Source: a virus. From it: DNA of 56,587 nucleotides. The position numbers and the translations under genes are program-made. The notes beneath the pieces were generated by a model. It was not told where the DNA came from and searched no databases. It saw only the letters and a list, made by a program, of their open reading frames with translations. Where the stretch lies: the IMG/VR virus record IMGVR_UViG_3300047198_000034, positions 1-56,587 of that record. One strand, written 5' to 3'. Positions 1-7,434 of the stretch are shown in pieces (the first letter of the stretch is position 1; every line of letters begins with the position of its first letter).

Positions 1-413
1 TTTTTCAATCTCATTCGGTTCTCTTCCCATTCAATAGCCCGTTCCCTTTTATCTTGTTCTTCACGTTCTTTTAAATGCTGCTTGAACTCTGTCAAAATCT
101 CTTTCGCTTCCTGTTTTGAGGGAGTCCATTCTATTTTCTTTAGATCAAATTCTCTTGTGGTTTTTTCTAAATATTTCTTATTTTCCCTTTCCTTAATAAA
201 TTCAATTATGTCATTTGGTCGTGGAAAATATTTTAATTCTCTTCTTGCCCATTTAAAGGCTTCCTCAACTTTTTCTATTGAGTAAGATTCAAGTTCTTCC
301 CAAAAAACCTGGGTTCTTAAAACCTCTTCGTCTTCTTCTAAATTAACGCTCGGAAGACAAACTTTTGTTTTTGCCATTTCCAATAAGAATTTGCTCTTGT
401 CTTCGGGTTTCAT
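1..413 (-). CDS. Putative replicative helicase loader (G39P-like), runs off left edge
   Basis: The open frame starts at ATG 413 behind a strong GAGGAG site and runs to base 1 without a stop. It overlaps the end of the upstream replication gene by about 70 bases. The N-terminal half has the pattern 'VEEAFKWARRELKYFPRPND', seen in small phage helicase-loader or helicase-inhibitor proteins that sit beside a replisome organiser; the C-terminal half is a highly charged helix. If the contig is circular, the frame continues AAC, TGT, TAA at the right edge and ends there, giving about 139 residues. An alternative start is ATG 377. The family call rests on the motif and the neighbour only. Confidence 0.6.
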   Translation of the reverse strand, partial: MKPEDKSKFLLEMAKTKVCLPSVNLEEDEEVLRTQVFWEELESYSIEKVEEAFKWARRELKYFPRPNDIIEFIKERENKKYLEKTTREFDLKKIEWTPSKQEAKEILTEFKQHLKEREEQDKRERAIEWEENRMRLK

Positions 414-1128
414 CTTTCTCCTCTTGCATTTTTAACCATTTTTTTTCTGCTCCAAATCCTTTTATTTGGGGATGAAGTGGTTCATCTTCCCATCTTTCCT
501 GATTCAACCAAGTTGCTGGATGAGGGATAAATTGACCTCCGTCCTTTTGCCATTGCTCTGTTTGTTTAAAGAGTTCTATTTTATCAACCATCTTTTTAAG
601 AAGAGTGTCATCAGGTTTAATTTTTCTCCACATCTTAAAGGCGTATCCTTTCCCTATTTTCTTTGGATATATTTTCCAAAAAACATTAAATGATGATAAG
701 AGGGAGTCAGGATATGGGGAGTCAGGAGTCAAGGAATGGGGATATGGGGAGTCAGGGGTTTTTACACCAAATGAACCACGTGTCTTTTTGGTGTTTTTAT
801 GGTGTTCATTAGGACTTGGTATGGTACTATCCGATTCTTTTATATGAGGACTTTGATGTTTTGTAAAATTTATAATTTCAATGTATTTACAACCATTTAC
901 TTCATATCTGTTTATAAATTCGGTTTGCATCAAATCTCCTAATAAGATATCTACATCGCAATCATCATAAGGTAATACTTCGGCTTTAATTCTTTTAGGT
1001 CTATCTTCAAGTCTTCCACTTCTATCTGCAAGACACCACAATCCAGCAAATAAAATACGTGTAGTTGGTTGTATAGAACATAAAATCTCATTTTTAAAGA
1101 ATCCTGGTTTAAGATTCCTTGCTCTCAC
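343..1128 (-). CDS. Replisome organiser / replication initiation protein (lambda O-like)
   Basis: This 261-residue protein starts with GTG at 1128 and has a weak ribosome site. The N-terminal part (about residues 8-110) resembles the winged-helix DNA-binding domain of phage replisome organisers ('ILFAGLWCLADRSGRLEDRP'). A proline/serine-rich linker follows (about residues 118-145) with repeated TPDSPYP units, and then a conserved C-terminal domain ('FWKIYPKKIGKGYAFKMWRK') typical of phage replication proteins that contact the helicase loader. The adjacent gene is a putative loader, so the pair would open the origin and load a host or phage helicase. The linker DNA carries direct repeats that could be the origin, as in lambda O. 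Confidence 0.8.
   Translation of the reverse strand: MRARNLKPGFFKNEILCSIQPTTRILFAGLWCLADRSGRLEDRPKRIKAEVLPYDDCDVDILLGDLMQTEFINRYEVNGCKYIEIINFTKHQSPHIKESDSTIPSPNEHHKNTKKTRGSFGVKTPDSPYPHSLTPDSPYPDSLLSSFNVFWKIYPKKIGKGYAFKMWRKIKPDDTLLKKMVDKIELFKQTEQWQKDGGQFIPHPATWLNQERWEDEPLHPQIKGFGAEKKWLKMQEEKDETRRQEQILIGNGKNKSLSSER
703..756 (-). repeat. Direct repeats inside the replication gene, candidate iteron origin
   Basis: GATATGGGGAGTCAGG occurs at 711-726 and 741-756, exactly 30 bp apart. Additional GGAGTCA(A)G cores lie at about 703 and 725. The repeats encode the Pro/Ser linker of the initiator. In lambdoid phages the origin iterons lie inside gene O at the same place, so an origin role is a reasonable inference. 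Confidence 0.45.
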
Positions 1129-1141
1129 ATTTTATCTTTCA

Positions 1142-1250
1142 CCAACAAAAAAGCCTGTCAGGAGAATCTCGACTCTTCTCAGAGTTTTTGGGTGAGACCC
1201 TGAACAGGCTCTTTGTTGGCTTTATTTTTTAGATTATCGAGATTCATATT
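1142..1250 (-). promoter_or_regulatory. Long leader hairpin with an alternative pairing upstream of the replication gene
   Basis: CCAACAAA (1142-1149) and AGCCTGTCAGG pair with CCTGAACAGGCT and TTTGTTGG (1212-1219), giving a stem of about 20 bp with small bulges. On the minus strand the 3' arm is followed by TTTTTTG, so the hairpin can act as a terminator. GAATCTCGA upstream on the minus strand (about 1239-1247) can instead pair with TCGAGATTC (about 1163-1171), inside the loop of the first hairpin. Two mutually exclusive folds ahead of a gene resemble an attenuator. Confidence 0.5.
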
Positions 1251-1290
1251 CTCACCCTAATTTCATCATATACCAACTTCGTATAAGAAG

Positions 1291-1977
1291 TCAAGCGATT
1301 TTTTCAGTCATCTTCTGAGGTTCAGGAACATCCAATGAGTCAGATTCCATCTGAATATATTGACGGTAAGCATTGTCTTCCGATAAATTCTTATCATTTT
1401 GGTCTGCAACAAGAAATTCATCCAACGTACTTAAATGTGTTGCGATTTGCCAAAATTCCTTTACGAGCCTTTTAATCTCTGTCATGATTTCATCATGCCG
1501 TTTATTAAGATATTCTACATATCTTCCGGTAATATCGACGAAGGTTAAATTTTCCGGTATCTCAAAAACTTTATATTTAGGGACTTCGACTAATTCAGTT
1601 TGTATGGCTTTAATCGGCATATTCTTAATTGGTTTTGGTTTCATTTTTCCCAATTCCCTTTTACCCCTACTCTTTATAAGAGCTCGATTCTTCAGTTCTG
1701 CCTTTTCTTCCTCCGTGAGATTCTCATTCCTGATCCGTGCGATCGTTCCCTTAGCTACGCCCGTTTTTTTGACGATCTCCCTCACGGAATGAGTTCTCAA
1801 AAGGGCCTTGACTTTTTCTTCTTTTTCTGGCTTCAGGTAATTTGGCATAGTCTCCTCATCGATGGCTTCCGGCTTTACTTCCCTTCCGCACATGTGGCAT
1901 ACATTCCTTGCTGGGTAAATGGCGTATGCTGGATGGTGTATGATTAATCCTCCGCAGTGTCGGTATGGGCATTTCAA
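1291..1977 (-). CDS. Zinc-finger/HTH DNA-binding protein
   Basis: This is a 228-residue protein. The N-terminus carries a Cys4 zinc site (Cys3, Cys8, Cys27, Cys30). Residues about 62-86 form a resolvase-type helix-turn-helix ('SVREIVKKTGVAKGTIARIR'). The rest is basic and then coiled-coil. The start is TTG 1977, overlapping the methyltransferase stop by four bases (TTGA), so the two genes are translationally coupled. It is likely a phage DNA-binding regulator; its target is unknown. Confidence 0.7.
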   Translation of the reverse strand: MKCPYRHCGGLIIHHPAYAIYPARNVCHMCGREVKPEAIDEETMPNYLKPEKEEKVKALLRTHSVREIVKKTGVAKGTIARIRNENLTEEEKAELKNRALIKSRGKRELGKMKPKPIKNMPIKAIQTELVEVPKYKVFEIPENLTFVDITGRYVEYLNKRHDEIMTEIKRLVKEFWQIATHLSTLDEFLVADQNDKNLSEDNAYRQYIQMESDSLDVPEPQKMTEKIA

Positions 1978-3977
1978 TGGTCACTCCATTTTTCAAAGCA
2001 TAGAACCTCTTCATAATCTATTCTCGGAGCCCCCTTCGACTCAGCCAGTCTTCTAAAGAACGACTTTCTCTCAACGGATATTTCCTCATCCTCTCCGGTG
2101 ATGGTGATTTGTTTTCCAAATGATTTGACCAACATCGCTTTGTGACGACAGACAAGTTTAAATCCTACACTTTCACAAAGGGTTTTCCATCTTCCTGGAA
2201 AATCAACGATGGCCCCTTTTTTACAATATGATTTCGTTACCCAGATCGCATGGCCCCCAGGCTTTAAAAGTTTATAGCATTGTTCAAGGATGATCCGGGA
2301 GGCTGACCAGAAAGTGTCGGGTGGGACATTACCTAAATTGCCTTGATCTCTTTGGGTAGGCCAATAGTTGCGCGGTTCTCCTGAATAATTAGTTAATCCC
2401 TTATACCCATTTCGAGATGATCCACCATCTTGCCGAATATCTGAATATGGTGGGCTACTCACCACGGCATCGAAGGAGCCTTCGGGCATCTTGCCAAGTT
2501 GGCCAAGGGAATCAGGATATCCTGTCCATTTATGAGTCATTTTAATAAGTGCTTTATCACTTCTACCAGGATGAGATTTACGTTGACCTTCTATAAATTT
2601 CTGTCTTTCTTCATCAGTCATCGGCTTATCGGTAGATGTTTCCGCATACGGTGGTGACGAGCATATCAAATCGAAATCCCCTTCTTTTAATGAACCGAGT
2701 TGGCCTTCGGAGGATCCATAATCTTGACTATGAAGTTCTTGAGTTCGACAAAAAGCCTCGAATGAAGCACCACCACCTTGAGATCGGTAGGTTTTATATT
2801 GCTTCTTACGATCAATGGAAGGACTATTCTTTTGGATAGACTGTTCAGCGTAGGGAGGTGATCCCACCACCAGCTCAAACTTCCCCTCTTTGAGATTGGC
2901 AAGAGAAGATTTCCAGATTTTTTTATGAATGATTTGACCTATAACGTTGTGGCTTACCCCATATTCCTTCGCTAAGATTGAATAGCTTGTATTCCCTTTT
3001 GAATATTTTTCTCTAATCTCTGTAACCTGCACTTCCGTTAATTTAGCCCTACCATGATTCTCACCCTTTGCCTGATGAAGATGTTTATTGAAAATTGGAT
3101 TTCTGCCTTTATCAGAAGAGTCCTGCCAATTATCCTGCATTGTTCCGAGGAATAAATGGTCTGGTCTAACGCACCCTGGATTGTCACAATGATGACAAAC
3201 CATTAAGCCTTCAGGAATAGGACCAAAATGGATTTCCCATGAAATACGATGGGCAGAGATTTCTTTTCCATCTATTAAAATCCTTCCATATCCTTTATTC
3301 TGTTTTTTACCTTTCCATTCCCAACAGGCATCCGCCTTTATAACTTTTGCCCAAAATCTATTTTCAAGATCAGAAAGTAAAAAGTGTTCAAAATTACCCT
3401 CCTTCAAATTTGCTAAGTTGCCAGGGGTGTGACCATAGCCGTCCTGCATGGCATCAAGGTTTCTATCGTCCTTCCGGCCACCCTTCCTTGTTGGTGTACC
3501 TCCGTGACCCAATCCTTCATGATATGGTGGACTCGATACCACCAAATCCGCTTGGTTTAGAGTCCCACGCAGCCCCGACTTTGCAATATCAGAGGGTCCC
3601 AAGTTACGGGCATTCCACATCACCTCCCTTAAATTTCTCGAATCCCCCTGCACAATCCTTGCCGTTCCAAGGTTAGGCCAACCCTTGAGTTGACGGTTCC
3701 AGAGGTCGATGTTCTGCTGGCCAAGGGAGACAAACTTTTCCTCAAGTTCAACAGCCAAAAAGTTTAGGCCGTGGCACATGGCATGAAAACCAAAGCCACA
3801 GATTCCGCCAAAGGGATCAAGGACATAATCCCCCCGCTTTACCCATCCCATGTTAATCGCATGGTCGTAAATCTTGCCGGCAAGGGAGAAGGATACCTTG
3901 GCCGGATGACTGAAAGCCTCTGGTACAAGATTCTTACCCCATGGAATTGAATAACAATTTTCCCAAATATCGGTCAT
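1974..3977 (-). CDS. DNA methyltransferase with four SPPY modules and an in-frame HNH insertion
   Basis: This 667-residue protein is a SAM-dependent amino-methyltransferase (N4-cytosine or N6-adenine class). The SAM-binding motif is DPFGGICGFG at residues 54-63, and catalytic SPPY tetrapeptides occur at about 149, 373, 440 and 510. Each SPPY after the first follows a repeated 'LGxLKEGxFD' segment. Between the first and second modules (about residues 198-356) lies a complete HNH homing-endonuclease domain ('VCHHCDNPGCVRPDHLFLGT') with its usual C-terminal HTH ('AKLTEVQVTEIREKYSKGNT'). NLANLKEGNFE before the insert is repeated as SLANLKEGKFE after it. The frame stays open throughout and no intein end residues are visible. 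It probably modifies phage DNA against restriction. Confidence 0.85.
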   Translation of the reverse strand: MTDIWENCYSIPWGKNLVPEAFSHPAKVSFSLAGKIYDHAINMGWVKRGDYVLDPFGGICGFGFHAMCHGLNFLAVELEEKFVSLGQQNIDLWNRQLKGWPNLGTARIVQGDSRNLREVMWNARNLGPSDIAKSGLRGTLNQADLVVSSPPYHEGLGHGGTPTRKGGRKDDRNLDAMQDGYGHTPGNLANLKEGNFEHFLLSDLENRFWAKVIKADACWEWKGKKQNKGYGRILIDGKEISAHRISWEIHFGPIPEGLMVCHHCDNPGCVRPDHLFLGTMQDNWQDSSDKGRNPIFNKHLHQAKGENHGRAKLTEVQVTEIREKYSKGNTSYSILAKEYGVSHNVIGQIIHKKIWKSSLANLKEGKFELVVGSPPYAEQSIQKNSPSIDRKKQYKTYRSQGGGASFEAFCRTQELHSQDYGSSEGQLGSLKEGDFDLICSSPPYAETSTDKPMTDEERQKFIEGQRKSHPGRSDKALIKMTHKWTGYPDSLGQLGKMPEGSFDAVVSSPPYSDIRQDGGSSRNGYKGLTNYSGEPRNYWPTQRDQGNLGNVPPDTFWSASRIILEQCYKLLKPGGHAIWVTKSYCKKGAIVDFPGRWKTLCESVGFKLVCRHKAMLVKSFGKQITITGEDEEISVERKSFFRRLAESKGAPRIDYEEVLCFEKWSDH

Positions 3978-4246
3978 ACTTTCTTAACCTCAAAAATATA
4001 ATGTCCTCCCCTTCGGGATTGCACCCAACACAAATTCCAAAACATAAAGTTCTTTTCCATTGCTTGGATAATATCCTCATTTCCCGGCCTACCACCCGTA
4101 GAAAGCCAGTATTTCTTCCCTGTTTTTCTCCAATAACCACAATTGGCATATTCCCACCTGTAATGAATAAATTCCATCAGGATAGGATAATCATTTGGCC
4201 ATACCTCTATTTTTTTAAGTTCATCCTCGGTTGGATATCGATTCAT
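3974..4246 (-). CDS. Conserved phage protein, unknown function
   Basis: The 90-residue protein is rich in aromatic residues (W, Y, F) and contains 'KYWLSTGGRPGNEDIIQAME'. Its stop overlaps the methyltransferase start (ATGA), so the two are coupled. No family is recognised with confidence. Confidence 0.7.
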   Translation of the reverse strand: MNRYPTEDELKKIEVWPNDYPILMEFIHYRWEYANCGYWRKTGKKYWLSTGGRPGNEDIIQAMEKNFMFWNLCWVQSRRGGHYIFEVKKV

Positions 4247-4416
4247 ACCTCATCCGCCTTATTTTCATTAATCAAGGTGCAGGGGGAAGTCTTCGATAGA
4301 TTTAAAAACCTTTCGTCCTTTGAGGTAAATATGACTTTTGGCTTCCACTTTGCAGTTTTATGGAGATGATATCCTTTGGCAAAGTGACGGATTAAAAAGC
4401 GGATAACAGTTTTCAT
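4243..4416 (-). CDS. Small basic protein, unknown
   Basis: The 57-residue frame starts at ATG 4416 behind AAAGGAGTCCCA and ends in an ATGA overlap with the next gene. It begins MKTVIRFLIRHFAKGYH and is basic and amphipathic. Its coupled position between genes and good ribosome site support it despite its size. Confidence 0.6.
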   Translation of the reverse strand: MKTVIRFLIRHFAKGYHLHKTAKWKPKVIFTSKDERFLNLSKTSPCTLINENKADEV

Positions 4417-4426
4417 TGGGACTCCT

Positions 4427-4564
4427 TTAAATCTTGGGTTTTAGACCAGTATGTTTTATAATTTCTAAGTGCATACGTGGCTTTAATAGAACCAGAATGG
4501 AATAGAATGTTTTTTTATCGATTAATACCGTATTGCCAATTTCCTCAAATCTGATTATCCTCAT
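4427..4564 (-). CDS. Small protein, unknown
   Basis: The 45-residue frame starts at ATG 4564 behind AAAGGAGCCCCA, nearly the same leader as its downstream neighbour. It begins MRIIRFEEIGNTVLIDKKTF. The shared leader suggests local duplication of expression signals. Confidence 0.5.
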   Translation of the reverse strand: MRIIRFEEIGNTVLIDKKTFYSILVLLKPRMHLEIIKHTGLKPKI

Positions 4565-4578
4565 TGGGGCTCCTTTAT

Positions 4579-4848
4579 TTATTGATATTCTGGTATCTTC
4601 AACTTCCGGTAAATATGTCTCATGATGGGATTCAGAGCTACTGATCCGCCAAAATCCTTGTCTTTAAATCTCTTTTTTAGTAATTTAAGAAGTTCCTGAC
4701 ATTCGCCTTTGCCCTCGTTTTCGGATTGGACAAGGTAAATAGTTGCCCAATCATCTCCTTCTGCGACATAGACCGTAACCCCTTTCCATTGAAATTCTAA
4801 AAGAGGCATATCTAAGGCAATTACCTTTCGCTCAATTAGCTTTTTCAT
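4579..4848 (-). CDS. GNAT-like acetyltransferase domain protein
   Basis: It has 89 residues from ATG 4848, which has the ribosome site AGGAGAGCCCCA like the neighbouring genes. The frame is open 25 codons further upstream to ATG 4923, which has no clear ribosome site. The pattern of a short strand with 'TIYLVQSENEGKGECQELLK' followed by 'LNPIMRHIYRKLKI' resembles the acetyl-CoA loop and C-terminal end of GNAT acetyltransferases. It is shorter than usual for the fold, so the substrate and activity are uncertain. Confidence 0.55.
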   Translation of the reverse strand: MKKLIERKVIALDMPLLEFQWKGVTVYVAEGDDWATIYLVQSENEGKGECQELLKLLKKRFKDKDFGGSVALNPIMRHIYRKLKIPEYQ

Positions 4849-4942
4849 TGGGGCTCTCCTAACCGGATCATAATTTCCTACCCATTCGATGAGTTCTTTT
4901 ATGGTTCCCTTAATTACTTTCATTGCACTACTTTTTTGTGGT

Positions 4943-5007
4943 GGCCAACGGGCAGGTCATCATCAACCTCTCACATGGTCATTCCATGGCGTTCTCCACC
5001 ATTGGCC
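4943..5007. repeat. Inverted-repeat element copy 1
   Basis: The outer arms are GGCCAACGG and CCATTGGCC (one mismatch), with an inner hairpin CATGG-TCATT-CCATG. It lies between genes. It shares the GACGGCCAATGGTGG end (minus strand) with two more copies at 5192 and 5447. Confidence 0.6.
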
Positions 5008-5014
5008 GTCATCT

Positions 5015-5179
5015 TTACTTTTCATTTGCATCCCTTAGCTTATTAAGGATACAAATATCTAATAATGTCCTTGTAACTTCTGGATTAGTTTTTTCGGTAT
5101 TTACAATGATTTTACCCTTCTCTTTTAATTCCCGCTCAATTAATAATCTTAGATTTTCCTTTTCTTTTGGGTCTATCAT
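5015..5179 (-). CDS. Small charged protein, unknown
   Basis: It has 54 residues from ATG 5179, behind AAGGAAGAGAAG. A TTG at 5200 would start inside an inverted-repeat element and is less likely. The sequence is almost entirely charged helix ('KENLRLLIERELKEKGKIIV'). Confidence 0.55.
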   Translation of the reverse strand: MIDPKEKENLRLLIERELKEKGKIIVNTEKTNPEVTRTLLDICILNKLRDANEK

Positions 5180-5191
5180 CTTCTCTTCCTT

Positions 5192-5287
5192 GACAACCAA
5201 TGGGCAGTTTGATCTTGAGTCCTGCTTAACAACACATTCCCTTCTGTGTTCCAGCCTGCATCACTTGTTAAGCCACCATTGGCCATC
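5192..5287. repeat. Inverted-repeat element copy 2
   Basis: The arms are ACCAATGGG and CCACCATTGGCC. Nested inside are CTTAACAA/TTGTTAAG and CACA/TGTG stems. The right arm overlaps the stop codon of the 48-residue gene, and the left arm lies just before the ribosome site of the 54-residue gene. Confidence 0.6.
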
Positions 5288-5434
5288 TTATTTTAATTTT
5301 CCATCTATAATTTCTAAGAGCACTTCTTGAACTGATTCTCGATATACCATCATTATTTCATTCTTACCCCAACCAGTTTTCTTACTTATTTTTTCCTCAA
5401 AAATTCTTTCTAATCGCTCAAGAATATCTCCCAT
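5288..5434 (-). CDS. Small helical protein, unknown
   Basis: The 48-residue frame starts at ATG 5434 with ribosome site AAGGAGGGGGAG. It begins MGDILERLERIFEEKISKK. It sits between inverted-repeat copies 2 and 3. Confidence 0.55.
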   Translation of the reverse strand: MGDILERLERIFEEKISKKTGWGKNEIMMVYRESVQEVLLEIIDGKLK

Positions 5435-5446
5435 CTCCCCCTCCTT

Positions 5447-5551
5447 ATGACGGCCAATGGGCTGTTGCGGATCGGAGTTTTATATCACCACCGGCAGACA
5501 TTCTCAGTGGCCTACTGAGTTATGTGCTTTTCAGCCACCATTGGCCGTCAT
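5447..5551. repeat. Inverted-repeat element copy 3, 14-bp perfect arms
   Basis: ATGACGGCCAATGG (5447-5460) is the exact reverse complement of CCATTGGCCGTCAT (5538-5551). An inner hairpin CTCAGT-GGCCT-ACTGAG is present. The element fills the gap between the 81-residue gene and the ribosome site of the 48-residue gene. Confidence 0.7.
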
Positions 5552-5565
5552 AATTTCTTATCATT

Positions 5566-5811
5566 TCAACATAGAATAACGAAATGTTTACGATCATTGT
5601 ATCTGTCGCATATTCCTGGTAAATTTTCTTTCGTCTGAAACATATGTCCCTCTTTTACTTCTCGGACAACAACACTCCATCCACCTTCCGTTCCGCTGGG
5701 ATTTTGAGTATTACAAACCTTTAATATTTCATCATCATCAGCATCCGGAATAGCACACACTTGCATTCCACATATTCCCACCATTGGCCTTGTAATAATT
5801 ACTCTTTCCAT
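5566..5811 (-). CDS. Small protein, unknown
   Basis: It has 81 residues from ATG 5811 with ribosome site GAGGAAG. It contains scattered cysteines and 'CAIPDADDDEILKVCNTQNP'. Codons 8-12 contain GGCCAATGGTGG, identical to one end of the nearby inverted-repeat elements. No family is recognised. Confidence 0.6.
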   Translation of the reverse strand: MERVIITRPMVGICGMQVCAIPDADDDEILKVCNTQNPSGTEGGWSVVVREVKEGHMFQTKENLPGICDRYNDRKHFVILC

Positions 5812-5890
5812 TTTTTCTTCCTCATAACTTCTCCCCAGACTTATTCACAAGACTATAAAGTTCTTCATCACCTGTCATTCTTGTCGTATG

Positions 5891-6028
5891 TCAACGAGAA
5901 TGGAATTTCTTAATTTCTTCCTCCAACTCCTTGATATGAAGAAGAAGATGCTTAACGGTTTTACGAAACCATTCTATAGATCCTGCGCTTCTATACAATC
6001 TTTCAATCTCTTCTACGGTCTGATTCAC
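5891..6028 (-). CDS. Small coiled-coil protein, unknown
   Basis: The 45-residue frame starts with GTG 6028 behind GAGAGGAAA. The sequence is one amphipathic helix ('FRKTVKHLLLHIKELEEEIK'). Confidence 0.5.
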   Translation of the reverse strand: MNQTVEEIERLYRSAGSIEWFRKTVKHLLLHIKELEEEIKKFHSR

Positions 6029-6072
6029 TTTCCTCTCTTGAGTTGACAACTAATGGATGGGATTCCCATGGG

Positions 6073-6786
6073 TTAAATCTGTGTTTTCTTCGAAATCGCA
6101 CGAACACCTGGAATATTCAATTTCTGTGTATATCTCTGGGCCTTCCCATTTAAATAGGTCACATATTGTCCTGCCCATTTTTTTAAATTAATTACCCCCG
6201 ATGCTGCTTCTAACGAAACCTTACCATTAGCCATACCTTGTATAAGAGCTGCAAAGTCAAATATTTCTGCGTTCCAAGTTTCCCTAATATAACTCCCTTT
6301 AGATTTGGGGATCTCTGACATTACCTTTATCGGTGGGACATAGACAGGAGTTCTTATAATTTCTTCTGCTCCCTGATTATCTCCTGCCGCTTCTGCCTCG
6401 ATAGCTTCTTTTAATGCCTCTTCCTCTGCTCTCTTATGGGCTTCCTCATGGAGTCGCCTTTCCTTTTCTTTACGCTTAGCCTCCTGTATTTCAGTCCAGT
6501 TCACCATGATCTTATCGAGATAGTTTTTGGCTTTCTCCAATTTCTCAAGGGGAGTAGCAAAGAAAGCCATTATCTTTGACTTGGATTCATCGAGGGGCCT
6601 TGTTTGTGCCATGCGGGTATCAGTCAATTCCTTGATCCGATTCTTGACCGTCTTCATGAATCCCTGGGCCATCACATAATCATCTATTGTGGAGATTACC
6701 AGGGTGTTGGCTTGATCAAGAACAGTTAGGGCTTTCTGAGTATTTTCCTGAACTTCTGGGGTTATGATTTCAGATTGAACTTCCAT
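6073..6786 (-). CDS. Coiled-coil recombination-associated phage protein
   Basis: The 237-residue protein has a long Lys/Glu/Ala-rich coiled coil (about residues 90-140) and a C-terminal globular part ('AALIQGMANGKVSLEAASG'). Proteins of this shape are often found beside phage recombinases and exonucleases, and both candidates follow downstream here. A role in single-strand DNA handling is inferred from context only. Confidence 0.65.
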   Translation of the reverse strand: MEVQSEIITPEVQENTQKALTVLDQANTLVISTIDDYVMAQGFMKTVKNRIKELTDTRMAQTRPLDESKSKIMAFFATPLEKLEKAKNYLDKIMVNWTEIQEAKRKEKERRLHEEAHKRAEEEALKEAIEAEAAGDNQGAEEIIRTPVYVPPIKVMSEIPKSKGSYIRETWNAEIFDFAALIQGMANGKVSLEAASGVINLKKWAGQYVTYLNGKAQRYTQKLNIPGVRAISKKTQI

Positions 6787-6808
6787 TTATTTTAATTCTC
6801 CTTTCAAA

Positions 6809-7000
6809 TTAATAGCTATAATACACTACTGTAGAGAATTTCGGAAAACATACAACGATTTGTTTTGTAGAAAGCGGAATTCTTATAATCCAATAATTTT
6901 CATCAAATGGTGGAGTCATCAAAAAGATGCCTCCATTAGATGATTTAAAAGTATCTTTTGTCTTAATAAAATCTTCATTGATTTCAATTTGAGCTTCCAT
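6809..7000 (-). CDS. Small protein, unknown
   Basis: The 63-residue protein has a beta-rich sequence ('GGIFLMTPPFDENYWIIRIP'). It overlaps the next upstream gene by 17 bases. No family is recognised. Confidence 0.5.
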   Translation of the reverse strand: MEAQIEINEDFIKTKDTFKSSNGGIFLMTPPFDENYWIIRIPLSTKQIVVCFPKFSTVVYYSY

Positions 7001-7229
7001 ATTTTTCCCAATGTTTTGAAGTTGACCATTTTGGGTTAATCTCTCTTATGATTGTAGAAGCCAATTTTAAAATATTCCGAGCCTCTTCTAACAAACCCTC
7101 TAACCAAGCAGATGGGTAAGGATTACCATTCTTGTCTATGCAATCACATAATCCAAACCGGTCCCCACGGGCACGAGCAACAGCATCAGCATTTAATAAT
7201 ATTTCTGCATATTCTTTTTCTTTACACAT
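6984..7229 (-). CDS. Conserved phage protein, unknown
   Basis: The 81-residue protein contains 'AEILLNADAVARARGDRFGL' and a central Cys pair (LCDC). It overlaps its upstream neighbour by eight bases, indicating coupling in the recombination operon. Confidence 0.6.
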   Translation of the reverse strand: MCKEKEYAEILLNADAVARARGDRFGLCDCIDKNGNPYPSAWLEGLLEEARNILKLASTIIREINPKWSTSKHWEKYGSSN

Positions 7230-7434
7230 TTTTTACCTTTCCATCCAATTTTTTACTTATTCTAATATGTTCTTCGATTCCAATTTCTTTATATTTTTCT
7301 TCCATCCTTTTTACATAATAACCCCCAACTCCACCCATAAAAAAGGGATCTCCTGCTGGCATAAACCTCCATTTCCTTAAAAGTTCTTCATAACTTGCGT
7401 TATCAATCCAGTCTTTCATTTCTTGAATTTCCAT
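7222..7434 (-). CDS. Conserved small phage protein
   Basis: The 70-residue protein carries a pattern familiar from many phage genomes: 'NASYEELLRKWRFMPAGDPF' followed by a glycine-rich segment and 'YYVKRMEEK'. Its function is not known. It overlaps the exonuclease gene end by 32 bases. Confidence 0.65.
   Translation of the reverse strand: MEIQEMKDWIDNASYEELLRKWRFMPAGDPFFMGGVGGYYVKRMEEKYKEIGIEEHIRISKKLDGKVKNV

Noticed and set aside
1974-3977. Intein in the methyltransferase
   Set aside because: No Cys/Ser N-terminal residue or HN-Cys/Ser/Thr C-terminal junction is seen around the HNH block.
5205-5290. 36-codon frame (MANGGLTSDAGW...) crossing inverted-repeat copy 2
   Set aside because: It lies wholly within the hairpin element and the corresponding frames in copies 1 and 3 are cut short, so the element rather than a peptide appears conserved.
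5822-5878. 18-codon frame between two small genes
   Set aside because: No convincing ribosome site and no recognisable sequence; could be chance.
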